From Bacteroidales bacterium (lineage in GTDB: Bacteria; Bacteroidota; Bacteroidia; Bacteroidales; VadinHA17): a DNA stretch of 14,004 nucleotides. Positions 1-7,134 of the stretch are shown here, piece after piece. The stretch lies in contig JAKEGI010000101.1 in NCBI GenBank assembly GCA_022615595.1, forward strand, positions 1-14,004. Reading direction: 5' to 3'. The notes under the pieces are model-generated. The model had not been told where the DNA came from and did not search any database. It saw only the letters and a list, made by a program, of their open reading frames with translations. Position 1 is the first letter of the stretch. Every line of letters begins with the position of its first letter. Made by a program: the position numbers and the translations under genes.

Positions 1-1050
1 ATGGTTGTTAACCTTTATCCAGAAACAGGATATCAGCTCCTTAGCCTGCTCACGGGTGAGAGTACCTTCCTCTGTCTCCTTGTAGTAGAACGGAGCCAGG
101 TGCTGATCAAAGTGGCCCGGATTCATTGCGTCCCAGCCATTCAGTTCCGTGATGGTGCCCAGGTGAACAAACCAGTACATCTGTATCGCCTCCCAGAGAT
201 TCCTGGGCGCATTGGCAGGTACCCAACGGCACACCTCAGCTATCTTTTTCAGTTCAGCTGCCCTGACCGGATCTTTCTCACCGGCCGCCAGTTCATCTGC
301 AAGATCTGCATGACGTCCAGCAAAGACTATCACGGCATCACATGATATATCCATTGCCTTCCATTGCTCAGCCTTGTCTGTCGCTTCAGGATCATTTAGG
401 TAATCCAGCGAGTTAAGGTTAGATGCAATCTCCTTCTTGAAATCAAGCATTCCCCTTTGATAGATCTTCCCATCAAGAGCGGTGTGACCCGGGGCACGCT
501 GTTCCATGAACTCAGTGAATAGTCCTGCTTCATATGCAGCCCTCCATTCGGCCGGGACGTGACTGAAAATACGCTCACGCTGAGTCTTTCCATTCCAGTA
601 AGGTATGACCTCCCTCTCGTAACGGTCGATATCTTCCTGGCTGATGGTATAGCGCTGCATATCACGCGTGTTCAGCACATGAAAATCCTCGACACTGTGA
701 CAGGTCAGCTCAGGGAAGGTGGGAACACACTTCGGCTTTGGACCGCGTTCACCCACTATCAGCTCGCCTTCACCGAGGTATATTGTCTTCTTCCGGCAAT
801 GATCAAGGAAATTCAGAGCACGTAAGACAGGTATCGGATACTTGCCAAAATTCTCCCTGTAAAACTCCGTTTCGTGAAGCGCCCTCTCAATGGAGAGAGA
901 GGGTTCGGTTTTAAAACTGAGCTTCCTGAGTTTCTGAATGCGCTCATTCATGCCGGGTCCGATCCTGTTCCCGCCAGGTTTATAAAAATTACCCTCGGCT
1001 GATGGTCGTCTCTCAGGTGTCTCTGTATGGGAAATTATCTTTTCAAACAT
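1..1050 (-). CDS. hypD: HypD-like glycyl radical enzyme (trans-4-hydroxy-L-proline dehydratase), 3' end outside the window
   Basis: Translating the minus strand from ATG 1050 gives 350 open codons running off the left edge. The family (PFL-like glycyl radical enzymes) dehydrates trans-4-hydroxy-L-proline to pyrroline-5-carboxylate, which ProC reduces to proline; a radical-SAM activase is needed. Seen: the block FMEQRAPGH at residues 181-189, LIVGERGP at 97-104, and YWFVHLGTITELNGWDAM at 292-309. From memory of Clostridioides difficile HypD, substrate-pocket residues F152, H160 and D278 correspond to F181, H189 and D307 here with a constant offset of 29, which argues for true HypD rather than another glycyl radical enzyme. 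The catalytic Cys/Glu loop and the glycyl-radical Gly lie in the missing half, so activity cannot be confirmed. ATG 1050 is the first Met after an in-frame stop at 1063-1065. Met34 (ATG at 951) is an alternative start that fits the shorter clostridial N-terminus. The gene appears to have its own promoter and a long leader. Confidence 0.88.
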   Translation of the reverse strand, partial: MFEKIISHTETPERRPSAEGNFYKPGGNRIGPGMNERIQKLRKLSFKTEPSLSIERALHETEFYRENFGKYPIPVLRALNFLDHCRKKTIYLGEGELIVGERGPKPKCVPTFPELTCHSVEDFHVLNTRDMQRYTISQEDIDRYEREVIPYWNGKTQRERIFSHVPAEWRAAYEAGLFTEFMEQRAPGHTALDGKIYQRGMLDFKKEIASNLNSLDYLNDPEATDKAEQWKAMDISCDAVIVFAGRHADLADELAAGEKDPVRAAELKKIAEVCRWVPANAPRNLWEAIQMYWFVHLGTITELNGWDAMNPGHFDQHLAPFYYKETEEGTLTREQAKELISCFWIKVNNH

Positions 1051-1159
1051 GGTAAAATCTGATTAAATGTTAACTGCAATTACATGTCAGGCATGATGAT
1101 GACGGCCGGTGACGATGGCCTCACCTTAATAACCCTCAGGTTACTGTCACAGCAAAAGT

Positions 1160-1246
1160 CTAATTGTAAAACATCAGGCACTCGAACAGACGCCTGTAGT
1201 TCCTGGTGAGGTTTGGAAAGTAGATTACCGGTTCCATTTTACCCAT
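1160..1246 (-). other. Possible small leader ORF (28 codons) upstream of hypD-like gene
   Basis: ATG at 1246 to TAG at 1160-1162 encodes a 28-residue peptide beginning MGKMEPVIYF and ending CLMFYN. It lies inside the predicted leader of the hypD-like mRNA, about 40 nt after the predicted transcript start. It has no recognisable family and no ribosome-binding site, which is uninformative in Bacteroidota. It may equally be a chance ORF; I cannot show that it is translated. Confidence 0.18.
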
Positions 1247-1259
1247 GGTGTGAGATATA

Positions 1260-1287
1260 ATATTATCTGCCGATAGAGAGATAATAT
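1260..1287 (-). promoter_or_regulatory. Inverted repeat at the predicted 5' end of the hypD-like transcript
   Basis: Perfect 8-bp arms ATATTATC and GATAATAT flank a 12-nt loop. The repeat starts about 5 nt downstream of the predicted -7 element, so it would be either a 5' terminal stem-loop of the mRNA or a repressor operator placed at the start site. Which of these is not decidable from sequence. Confidence 0.4.
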
Positions 1288-1292
1288 CAATG

Positions 1293-1323
1293 CAAATTTA
1301 TACCAAAGTTCAAGAAAAACAAA
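1293..1323 (-). promoter_or_regulatory. Bacteroidota-type promoter for the hypD-like gene
   Basis: On the minus strand TTTG (1323-1320), a 19-nt spacer and TAAATTTG (1300-1293) match the phylum consensus TTTG / TANNTTTG exactly. It lies in the gap after the GH92 gene, so the hypD-like gene is probably transcribed separately. The predicted start site is near 1287, about 237 nt before the ATG. Confidence 0.65.
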
Positions 1324-1384
1324 ATGTTCCGGGGCATTCTCCCTGTCAGTAATAGCTTTCGGTGGTCATATCCGGTCAGCCTCC

Positions 1385-3703
1385 TCAATCGGGAACAGAT
1401 GCAGAGAGTGAGTAGGGTCTGGATCCCTCTCCAGTTCCTCGCAGGGTATCAGGTTCGGGTTTCATATCAAATAACAGCACTCCGCCATTCTTAAGCTGCT
1501 CATGCGTGATGTAGTTTACATCCATACTTCTGCCATTCAGGGATGCCTTCCCGACATATATATTCTCACTGCTGTTTTCTGGCGCCTTTATGACCAGCAC
1601 CGCTCCATCGTTAAAGGTGATTGTTGCCTTTCTGAAAAGGGGTGATCCGAAAACATACTCTCCGGTACCCGGTGTTACCGGATAGAACCCGAGTGCGCTG
1701 AAGACATACCATGCCGATGTCTGGCCATTATCTTCATCGCCACAGTAGCCGTCAGGAGTATAGTTGTACAGTTTATCCATGACCTCCCTGACCCTCATCT
1801 GCGCTTTCCACGGCTCAGGAGTGTAGTTGTAGAGATATATCATATGCTGTATCGGCTGGTTACCGTGCGCATAGTTGCCCATGTTCATTATCTGCATCTC
1901 ACGGATCTCATGAATCGGGAATCCGTAATATGAGTCATCGAAGATGGGTGGCACAATGAATACAGAGTCGAGCATCCCGGCCATCTTCGCCGGCCCTCCC
2001 ATCAGCTCCGCGAGACCCGCAACATCCTGGAAGACGCTCCAGGTATAATGCCAGCTGTTTCCTTCTGTAAAGGCGTCTCCCCATTTATAGGGGCTGAAGG
2101 GCGACTGAAATGAGCCATCCTCATTCCTGCCGCGCATGAGGCTGCTCTCAGCATCGAAAAGGTTACGGTAGTTCAGTGCCCGTGCAGCATAAAGGTTTAT
2201 CTCCTCGTCAGGACGTCCAAGAGCGCTGCCCAGCTTCCAGAGACACCAGTCGGCATAGGCATATTCCAGAGTGCGTGCGGCGTTCTCATTGATGCCCACA
2301 TCATAGGGCACGTAACCAAGCGTATTATAGTGCCCGGCTCCATACCTCCCAACGGAATGAACAGGTCCATGACCCTTTGTATTCTTTACAAGCGCATTCC
2401 AGAGGGTGTCAATTTCGTATCCTCTGATACCCTTTAGCCAGGCATCTGCAATGAGTGATGCCGAGTTGCTTCCAATCATGCAGTTACGATGACCCGGACT
2501 GGCCCATTCAGGCAGCCATCCGCTCTCGAGATATGCATTCACAAGACCCTCCATGATGTGAGAGCTGATCTCGGGATACATCAGTGTTATTAATGGCATT
2601 GCTGCCCTGAAGGTGTCCCAGAAACCGTTATCGGTAAATAACCTTCCGGGGCGAATCTCTCCGTTGTAGGGACTGTAATGAATTATCTTTCCGTCAGCGT
2701 CATACTCATAAAACATTCTCGGGAAGAGCATTGTGCGATACAGGGTGGAATAGAATGTCCGCAACTGATCATCGCTTCCGCCCTCCACCCTGATGCGGCC
2801 CAGCTCATTGTTCCAGGTATTACGGCCCTCTGCCATTATAGCATCAAAGCCTTTACTGCCGGCTTCACGCTCAAGGTTGAGCAACGCCTGCTCAGGGGAG
2901 ATGAATGATGACGCCACCCTGGCGGTGACAACCTCTCCCCTCTCGGTTTGGAATCCTATCACGGCACCGGCATGATCACCCTCCTGCACCCTTATGCCCG
3001 GAGAGAGTTTGCCGTCGAGCCAGGTAGAGAAGAAATCGAAGTCATGGTCAAAGATGATCACGAAGTAGTTGTGAAAATTATCAGGAACACCGCCGTGATT
3101 GTTGCGGCAGTAGCCAGCAATCTTTCTTTCTGACTGGATGACCTCAACCATTGATCCGCCAGCAAAGGCATCAATTACAACTGACGATGAGTCACCGGCA
3201 GGGAATGTGAAACGGAACAGAGAAGCTCGCTCTGTCGGCGTGACCTCGGCGATGATGTCATGGTCGGCAAGATATACACTGTAGTAATACGGTTTTACCA
3301 CCTCAGCCTTATGAGAGAACCATGACGCACGCTCAGCTTCCGTGAACCTGTTTCCGCCTGTCACCGGCATCAGGGAGAAGGCAGCATAGTCATTGATCCA
3401 CGGGCTTGGCTGATGTGTCTGTTTGATCCCGACAATCTTATGGTCATCATAGGTGTATGCCCATCCGTCACCGTTCTTTCTCGTCTGTGGAGTCCAGAAA
3501 TTCATTCCGAAAGGCATGGCGATGGCAGGGTATGTGTTCCCGTGTGACAGAAGGAACTCGGAGTCGGTTCCCATGAGTGGATTGACCATATCTGCCGGAT
3601 AAAATGATATATCAGATTCTGTTTTACACCCCGTTGCAACCACTGACAGTACAAGTGCCAGCAGCAAGGCACTGCTCAATTGCCGCAAGGTTATCTCTTT
3701 CAT
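1385..3703 (-). CDS. GH92 family alpha-mannosidase, lipoprotein
   Basis: GH92 enzymes are calcium-dependent, inverting exo-acting alpha-mannosidases used by Bacteroidota to trim mannose from N-glycans and mannans. The 772-residue protein starts with a signal peptide ending in a lipobox (ATGC, Cys26), so it should be lipid-anchored in the cell envelope. Seen: N-terminal GH92 beta-sandwich features (VNPLMGTDS 40-48, then GNTYPAIAMPFG 55-66), a variant loop THQPSPWINDY at 96-106, the domain junction WNNELGRIRVEG at 297-308, WGDAFTEGNSWHYTW at 541-555 with probable general acid Glu547, and GDEDNGQTSAWYVFSALGFYP at 655-675 holding the probable base pair Asp656/Asp658. Length is normal for the family. 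It begins 38 bp after the priA stop with no clear promoter between, so it may be read with priA. No SusC/SusD pair is visible. Linkage specificity (alpha-1,2/1,3/1,6 or other) cannot be assigned; the HQPSPW loop differs from the HTHLSGT-like loop I recall for characterised mannosidases. Confidence 0.93.
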   Translation of the reverse strand: MKEITLRQLSSALLLALVLSVVATGCKTESDISFYPADMVNPLMGTDSEFLLSHGNTYPAIAMPFGMNFWTPQTRKNGDGWAYTYDDHKIVGIKQTHQPSPWINDYAAFSLMPVTGGNRFTEAERASWFSHKAEVVKPYYYSVYLADHDIIAEVTPTERASLFRFTFPAGDSSSVVIDAFAGGSMVEVIQSERKIAGYCRNNHGGVPDNFHNYFVIIFDHDFDFFSTWLDGKLSPGIRVQEGDHAGAVIGFQTERGEVVTARVASSFISPEQALLNLEREAGSKGFDAIMAEGRNTWNNELGRIRVEGGSDDQLRTFYSTLYRTMLFPRMFYEYDADGKIIHYSPYNGEIRPGRLFTDNGFWDTFRAAMPLITLMYPEISSHIMEGLVNAYLESGWLPEWASPGHRNCMIGSNSASLIADAWLKGIRGYEIDTLWNALVKNTKGHGPVHSVGRYGAGHYNTLGYVPYDVGINENAARTLEYAYADWCLWKLGSALGRPDEEINLYAARALNYRNLFDAESSLMRGRNEDGSFQSPFSPYKWGDAFTEGNSWHYTWSVFQDVAGLAELMGGPAKMAGMLDSVFIVPPIFDDSYYGFPIHEIREMQIMNMGNYAHGNQPIQHMIYLYNYTPEPWKAQMRVREVMDKLYNYTPDGYCGDEDNGQTSAWYVFSALGFYPVTPGTGEYVFGSPLFRKATITFNDGAVLVIKAPENSSENIYVGKASLNGRSMDVNYITHEQLKNGGVLLFDMKPEPDTLRGTGEGSRPYSLSASVPD

Positions 3704-3741
3704 TGTCTTATACTTATGACTATTAATCCTGATCCTGTTTT

Positions 3742-5754
3742 TTATTGCGGGTCCACGTCGGCATGCACACGCAGTATTCCCTGTCTCTGAACTTTAAGCT
3801 CATCATCAACCGCCAGTCGGATTAACTCCTTTATCCTGAAGGCAGAGAGTTCTTTTCCCAGCTTGACCATAATGGTCTTGATATACCATTTCTGCACCTG
3901 CATGATCAGTGGAAATTCCGGTCCGAGGACATATTTGCCCAGCCTCCTGCGCAGACTGTCCGCCAGCCGTCCTGCGGAGGTGTTTAACTCCTGCAGATCG
4001 CGGTGCTTCAGCACTATCCTTATTATCCTGGTGAAAGGGGGATATCCGAACAGTTCACGTTCTTCGAGCTGTATACGATACATTGCCTTATAGTCATGCT
4101 TCAGTACCTGCCTCAGTATAATGTGCGAGGGGTCAGCCGTCTGTATTATGACTCTTCCTCTCCGTGTCCGCCGACCTGCCCGGCCACTGACCTGTTCCAT
4201 AAGCTGAAAGCTGCGCTCAAAAGCTCTGAAGTCAGGGAAGTAAAGCATGCTGTCTGCGTCAAGAATGCCGACCACTGTAAGCTTTTCAAAGTCAAGGCCT
4301 TTTGAGATCATCTGTGTGCCGATAAGGATATCGGTTGTTCCCGCGGCGAAGTCTGACAGTATCGCAGATGATGAGTTCCTCAGACGTGTTGTATCCTGAT
4401 CCATCCTTGCCACCCTGGCTGCGGGAAAGAGCAGTTTAATCTCCTCCTCTATCTTCTCGGTCCCAAATCCCCTGGTTGTCAAAACAGCAGAGTGGCATTC
4501 AGGGCACTCGCGCGGCAGCGGCTCGCTTCTGCCGCAATAATGGCATACCATCCTTCCTATACCCTTGTGATAAGTAGTGCTGACCGAACACCCTGAGCAC
4601 CGCTGCACCCACCCGCAGTCTGAACACATGATATACGGAGAGAAACCGCGGCGGTTCTGAAAGAGAATCACCTGTTCCTCCTTTGACAGAGCATCACCAA
4701 TGGCTTCCAGCAGCCTCGGTGTGAAGTGTGCCGGAGCACCCTTCTTCTTTCCGAAGTTCCGTGTGTCGGCAACCAGCATCTCCGGCATCATCACATCGCC
4801 ATAACGGGTGATGAGTTCAACAAGCCCGTACCTGCCGGTAATGGCATTGTGGTATGACTCCACTGACGGCGTTGCAGAGCCTAACAGAGTCACCCCGCCA
4901 TGCAGGCGGCTGAGCATCATGGCGGCATCACGGGCATGATAACGCGGAGCAGGGTCAAACTGCTTGAATGACGGGTCATGCTCCTCGTCAACAATGATCA
5001 GCCCCAGCTCTCTGAAGGGGAGAAAAAGCGATGAACGCACCCCCAGCACAACACCAAGGCTTCCATTGTTCACCCTGGTCCATACATTACGGCGGGCGGA
5101 GTTTGTCAGACGGGAATGATATACCCCTATCGAAGTGCCCAGGTTCCTCTGCAGCCGCTCAATGATCTGGGTTGTAAGTGATATCTCAGGAAGAAGGTAT
5201 AGCACCTGCTTTCCCATCCTCAACTGCTCATTAATAAGGTGTATGTAAATCTCAGTCTTGCCGCTCGAGGTAACACCATGAAGCAGGACCACCTCTTTAT
5301 TTTTGAAGAGAATGTTGATCTTCTCATATGCCTCCCTCTGTGATCCTGTCAGCTCTGAAGGAGGAACCACCTGCGTCGCCCCGGAACTGCCTGAGATGAC
5401 CTTCTCCTTCGATGCAGCCCTGACGCGCAGGTTTTCGGCTGAGGGTAAGGCAGCCTTCATCACCTCTCCCTGCTGGGCCATATAGTACTCAGACACCCAG
5501 AGAATAAAGTCAGTCAGCCTGTCGCAGATGGCAAGCGAAGGTGGCAGCAATGACGTAATCTCTTTCGGCGTGAACCCTTCCGGTGTCCTGTCATGCAGCC
5601 TGATTACCAACCCTGTATGACTCTTTCTCTGGCCAAAAGAAACAGTCACCAGGCTTCCTCGCCTGACTTCCTCCCTCAGGCCGGGAGGGATGGCGTAGGT
5701 ATAACTGCCGGCTACGGCAACCGGTATAATTATATCTGCATACAAGCTTATCAT
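3742..5754 (-). CDS. priA: Primosomal protein N' (replication restart helicase PriA), short form
   Basis: PriA recognises abandoned forks and D-loops, and reloads the replicative helicase. The protein has an N-terminal 3'-DNA-binding domain (about 5-105), then only a short linker (about 110-138) before the helicase core. Seen: Walker A GVTSSGKT 161-168, Walker B DEEH 257-260, motif III GSATPS 293-298, eight zinc-binding cysteines in four CxxC pairs (378/381, 387/390, 405/408, 418/421), motif V GTQMISKGLDF 480-490 and motif VI EQVSGRAGRR 521-530. The Walker A Lys is about residue 167, against 230 in E. coli PriA, so the winged-helix region usually found between the two domains is absent. The frame is clean, so this is not decay. 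The ATG at 5754 is preferred; a GTG codon at 5757 lies immediately before it (residue numbers above count that codon). It follows sucC by 90 bp on the same strand. Confidence 0.95.
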   Translation of the reverse strand: MISLYADIIIPVAVAGSYTYAIPPGLREEVRRGSLVTVSFGQRKSHTGLVIRLHDRTPEGFTPKEITSLLPPSLAICDRLTDFILWVSEYYMAQQGEVMKAALPSAENLRVRAASKEKVISGSSGATQVVPPSELTGSQREAYEKINILFKNKEVVLLHGVTSSGKTEIYIHLINEQLRMGKQVLYLLPEISLTTQIIERLQRNLGTSIGVYHSRLTNSARRNVWTRVNNGSLGVVLGVRSSLFLPFRELGLIIVDEEHDPSFKQFDPAPRYHARDAAMMLSRLHGGVTLLGSATPSVESYHNAITGRYGLVELITRYGDVMMPEMLVADTRNFGKKKGAPAHFTPRLLEAIGDALSKEEQVILFQNRRGFSPYIMCSDCGWVQRCSGCSVSTTYHKGIGRMVCHYCGRSEPLPRECPECHSAVLTTRGFGTEKIEEEIKLLFPAARVARMDQDTTRLRNSSSAILSDFAAGTTDILIGTQMISKGLDFEKLTVVGILDADSMLYFPDFRAFERSFQLMEQVSGRAGRRTRRGRVIIQTADPSHIILRQVLKHDYKAMYRIQLEERELFGYPPFTRIIRIVLKHRDLQELNTSAGRLADSLRRRLGKYVLGPEFPLIMQVQKWYIKTIMVKLGKELSAFRIKELIRLAVDDELKVQRQGILRVHADVDPQ

Positions 5755-5765
5755 CACCCTAATGT

Positions 5766-5786
5766 GGATGCAAATTAAAAATAAAT
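5766..5786 (-). promoter_or_regulatory. Possible priA promoter (-7 region)
   Basis: On the minus strand TTAATTTG (5778-5771) matches TANNTTTG at 7 of 8 positions and is followed by CATCC. The 21-bp block differs at one base from the block at 9497-9517 before the TPR lipoprotein gene. No -33 TTTG was found at the right distance. If used, the leader would be only about 10 nt. Confidence 0.35.
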
Positions 5787-5844
5787 GGTTACAGGCTTAT
5801 TATGCCGCAATACCAGAATCAGCAAAAGCCAGTATCAGGCAGGA

Positions 5845-7035
5845 TTAACTTAAGGCCATTCTGACTTTTTCCGCTGCATCGGTGAATGTGGTTGCAGCAA
5901 TAACCTTAAGACCTGAGTTGTCGATCAGATCCTTCGCCTCAATGGCATTTGTCCCCTGCAACCTGACTATCACGGGTACCTTTATGTCACCGATTGTCTT
6001 GTATGCTTCAATTATGCCTGATGCCACGCGGTCGCATCTGACAATACCTCCAAAAATGTTCACAAGTATTGCCCTGACATTGGGGTCTTTAAGAATTATC
6101 CTGAACCCGGCCTCAACGGTCTTTGCATTGGCTCCACCTCCCACATCAAGGAAGTTTGCCGGTTTGCCCCCTGACAGCTGAATGAGGTCCATCGTTGCCA
6201 TCGCCAGACCTGCTCCGTTCACCATACAACCTACATCTCCGTCAAGCTTGACATAGTTGAGGCTGTGGTCAGTAGCCTCCACTTCAGTAGGATCCTCCTC
6301 GCTCAGGTCTCTCATTGCAGCCAGTTCAGGGTGACGGAACAGTGAATTGTCATCGAGTGTCACCTTGCAGTCAACTGCCAGTATCCTGTCATCACTTGTC
6401 TTCAGAAGCGGATTTATCTCAATAAGTGAGGCATCTGAGGCGACGTATGCGTTCCACAGTCTTCTCACAAACGGCAGCATCTCCTTGAATGCCTTGCCTT
6501 GCAGCCCCAGGTTAAAGGCTATTGTGCGAATCTGAAAATCGAGCAATCCGATGGCGGGGTCAATCACCTCGGTGAAGATCGCCTCAGGCTTCTTCACTGC
6601 AACCTCTTCAATATCCATTCCACCTTCGGTTGAATACATGATTACATAAGCTGACCTCTTGCGGTCAAGAAGGATACTCATATAGAACTCCCTTATATCC
6701 GATTCTCCCTTGTAATAGACATCGCGGGCAATAAGCACCTTATTTACCAGCTTTCCTGCCGGTCCTGTCTGGGGTGTCACAAGTGTCATCCCGATCATGC
6801 GCGCTGCCACCTCCGCTGCCTCGACCGGTGACCGGGCTATCTTGACACCGCCGCCTTTACCCCTGCCGCCTGCATGTATCTGTGCCTTGATTACAAATAT
6901 CTCGGTGCCGAACCTCTTCTGCAACTCCTCTGCAACAAGCTTCGCATGATCTGCATTTTCAGCAATGAAACCCTCCTGCACCGGAACGTCATGAACCTGC
7001 AGGATTGATTTTCCCTGGTACTCGTGAATATTCAT
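5845..7035 (-). CDS. sucC: Succinate-CoA ligase (ADP-forming) beta subunit
   Basis: SucC pairs with SucD to interconvert succinyl-CoA and succinate with nucleotide phosphorylation in the TCA cycle or, in anaerobes, the succinate/propionate branch. The 396-residue length is normal. Seen: start MNIHEYQGK, ATP-grasp nucleotide-binding Lys50 and the glycine loop GGRGKGG 56-62, EINPL with Asn208 and VDCK with Asp222 (metal ligands equivalent to Asn199 and Asp213 in E. coli), and the C-terminal CoA-ligase-type domain with GGGAN 299-303 and NIFGGIVRCD 326-335. No sucD lies next to it: downstream on the same strand is priA, and upstream is a divergent gene. ATG 7035 is well supported by the canonical N-terminus. 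The 99-bp divergent spacer to trmH carries structured sequence just before the start codon. Confidence 0.97.
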   Translation of the reverse strand: MNIHEYQGKSILQVHDVPVQEGFIAENADHAKLVAEELQKRFGTEIFVIKAQIHAGGRGKGGGVKIARSPVEAAEVAARMIGMTLVTPQTGPAGKLVNKVLIARDVYYKGESDIREFYMSILLDRKRSAYVIMYSTEGGMDIEEVAVKKPEAIFTEVIDPAIGLLDFQIRTIAFNLGLQGKAFKEMLPFVRRLWNAYVASDASLIEINPLLKTSDDRILAVDCKVTLDDNSLFRHPELAAMRDLSEEDPTEVEATDHSLNYVKLDGDVGCMVNGAGLAMATMDLIQLSGGKPANFLDVGGGANAKTVEAGFRIILKDPNVRAILVNIFGGIVRCDRVASGIIEAYKTIGDIKVPVIVRLQGTNAIEAKDLIDNSGLKVIAATTFTDAAEKVRMALS

Positions 7036-7040
7036 GTTCA

Positions 7041-7072
7041 GATATTTTATATCCGGGATGCATCTGATCCCG
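7041..7072 (-). promoter_or_regulatory. Tandem inverted repeats / possible pseudoknot in the sucC leader
   Basis: On the minus strand CGGGAT-CAGATGC-ATCCCG (7072-7054) is followed at once by GATAT-AAA-ATATC (7053-7041), and the ATG comes 5 nt later. The first loop contains CAGAT, which is complementary to ATCTG at the end of the second hairpin (7043-7039). The leader could therefore form two hairpins or an H-type pseudoknot close to the start codon. It matches no riboswitch that I recognise. It could also be a DNA operator. Confidence 0.35.
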
Positions 7073-7134
7073 TTAATATTTTAAGGAATGTAATTTACTC
7101 TTTTTTATAATTATTTTCGTTAAAATTTTCTTCC

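Larger units (their letters stand above)
1051..1384. other. Intergenic region between GH92 gene and hypD-like gene
   Basis: This 334-bp gap has no long ORF. Read on the minus strand it holds, in order, a near-consensus Bacteroidota promoter (1293-1323), an inverted repeat at the predicted transcript start (1260-1287) and a possible 28-codon ORF (1160-1246). A second overlapping frame stays open without an ATG from about 1237 to a stop at 1080-1082. No rho-independent terminator for the GH92 gene and no tRNA were seen. Confidence 0.6.

Noticed and set aside
396..825. Short open frames on both strands (396-665 minus, 559-825 plus)
   Set aside because: They are shadow frames of the HypD-like coding sequence, which is open across the whole of 1-1050 on the minus strand and has clear family motifs.
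1385..3741. Possible functional operon of priA with the GH92 gene
   Set aside because: Spacing of 38-bp allows co-transcription, but a replication-restart helicase and a mannosidase lipoprotein have no shared role; the proximity is probably incidental.
7073..7134. Divergent promoters for sucC and the trmH-like gene
   Set aside because: The AT-rich spacer must contain promoters, but no TANNTTTG with a matching -33 was found on either strand; the best plus-strand candidate (TATTTTCG, 7112-7119) has a mismatch and no -33.
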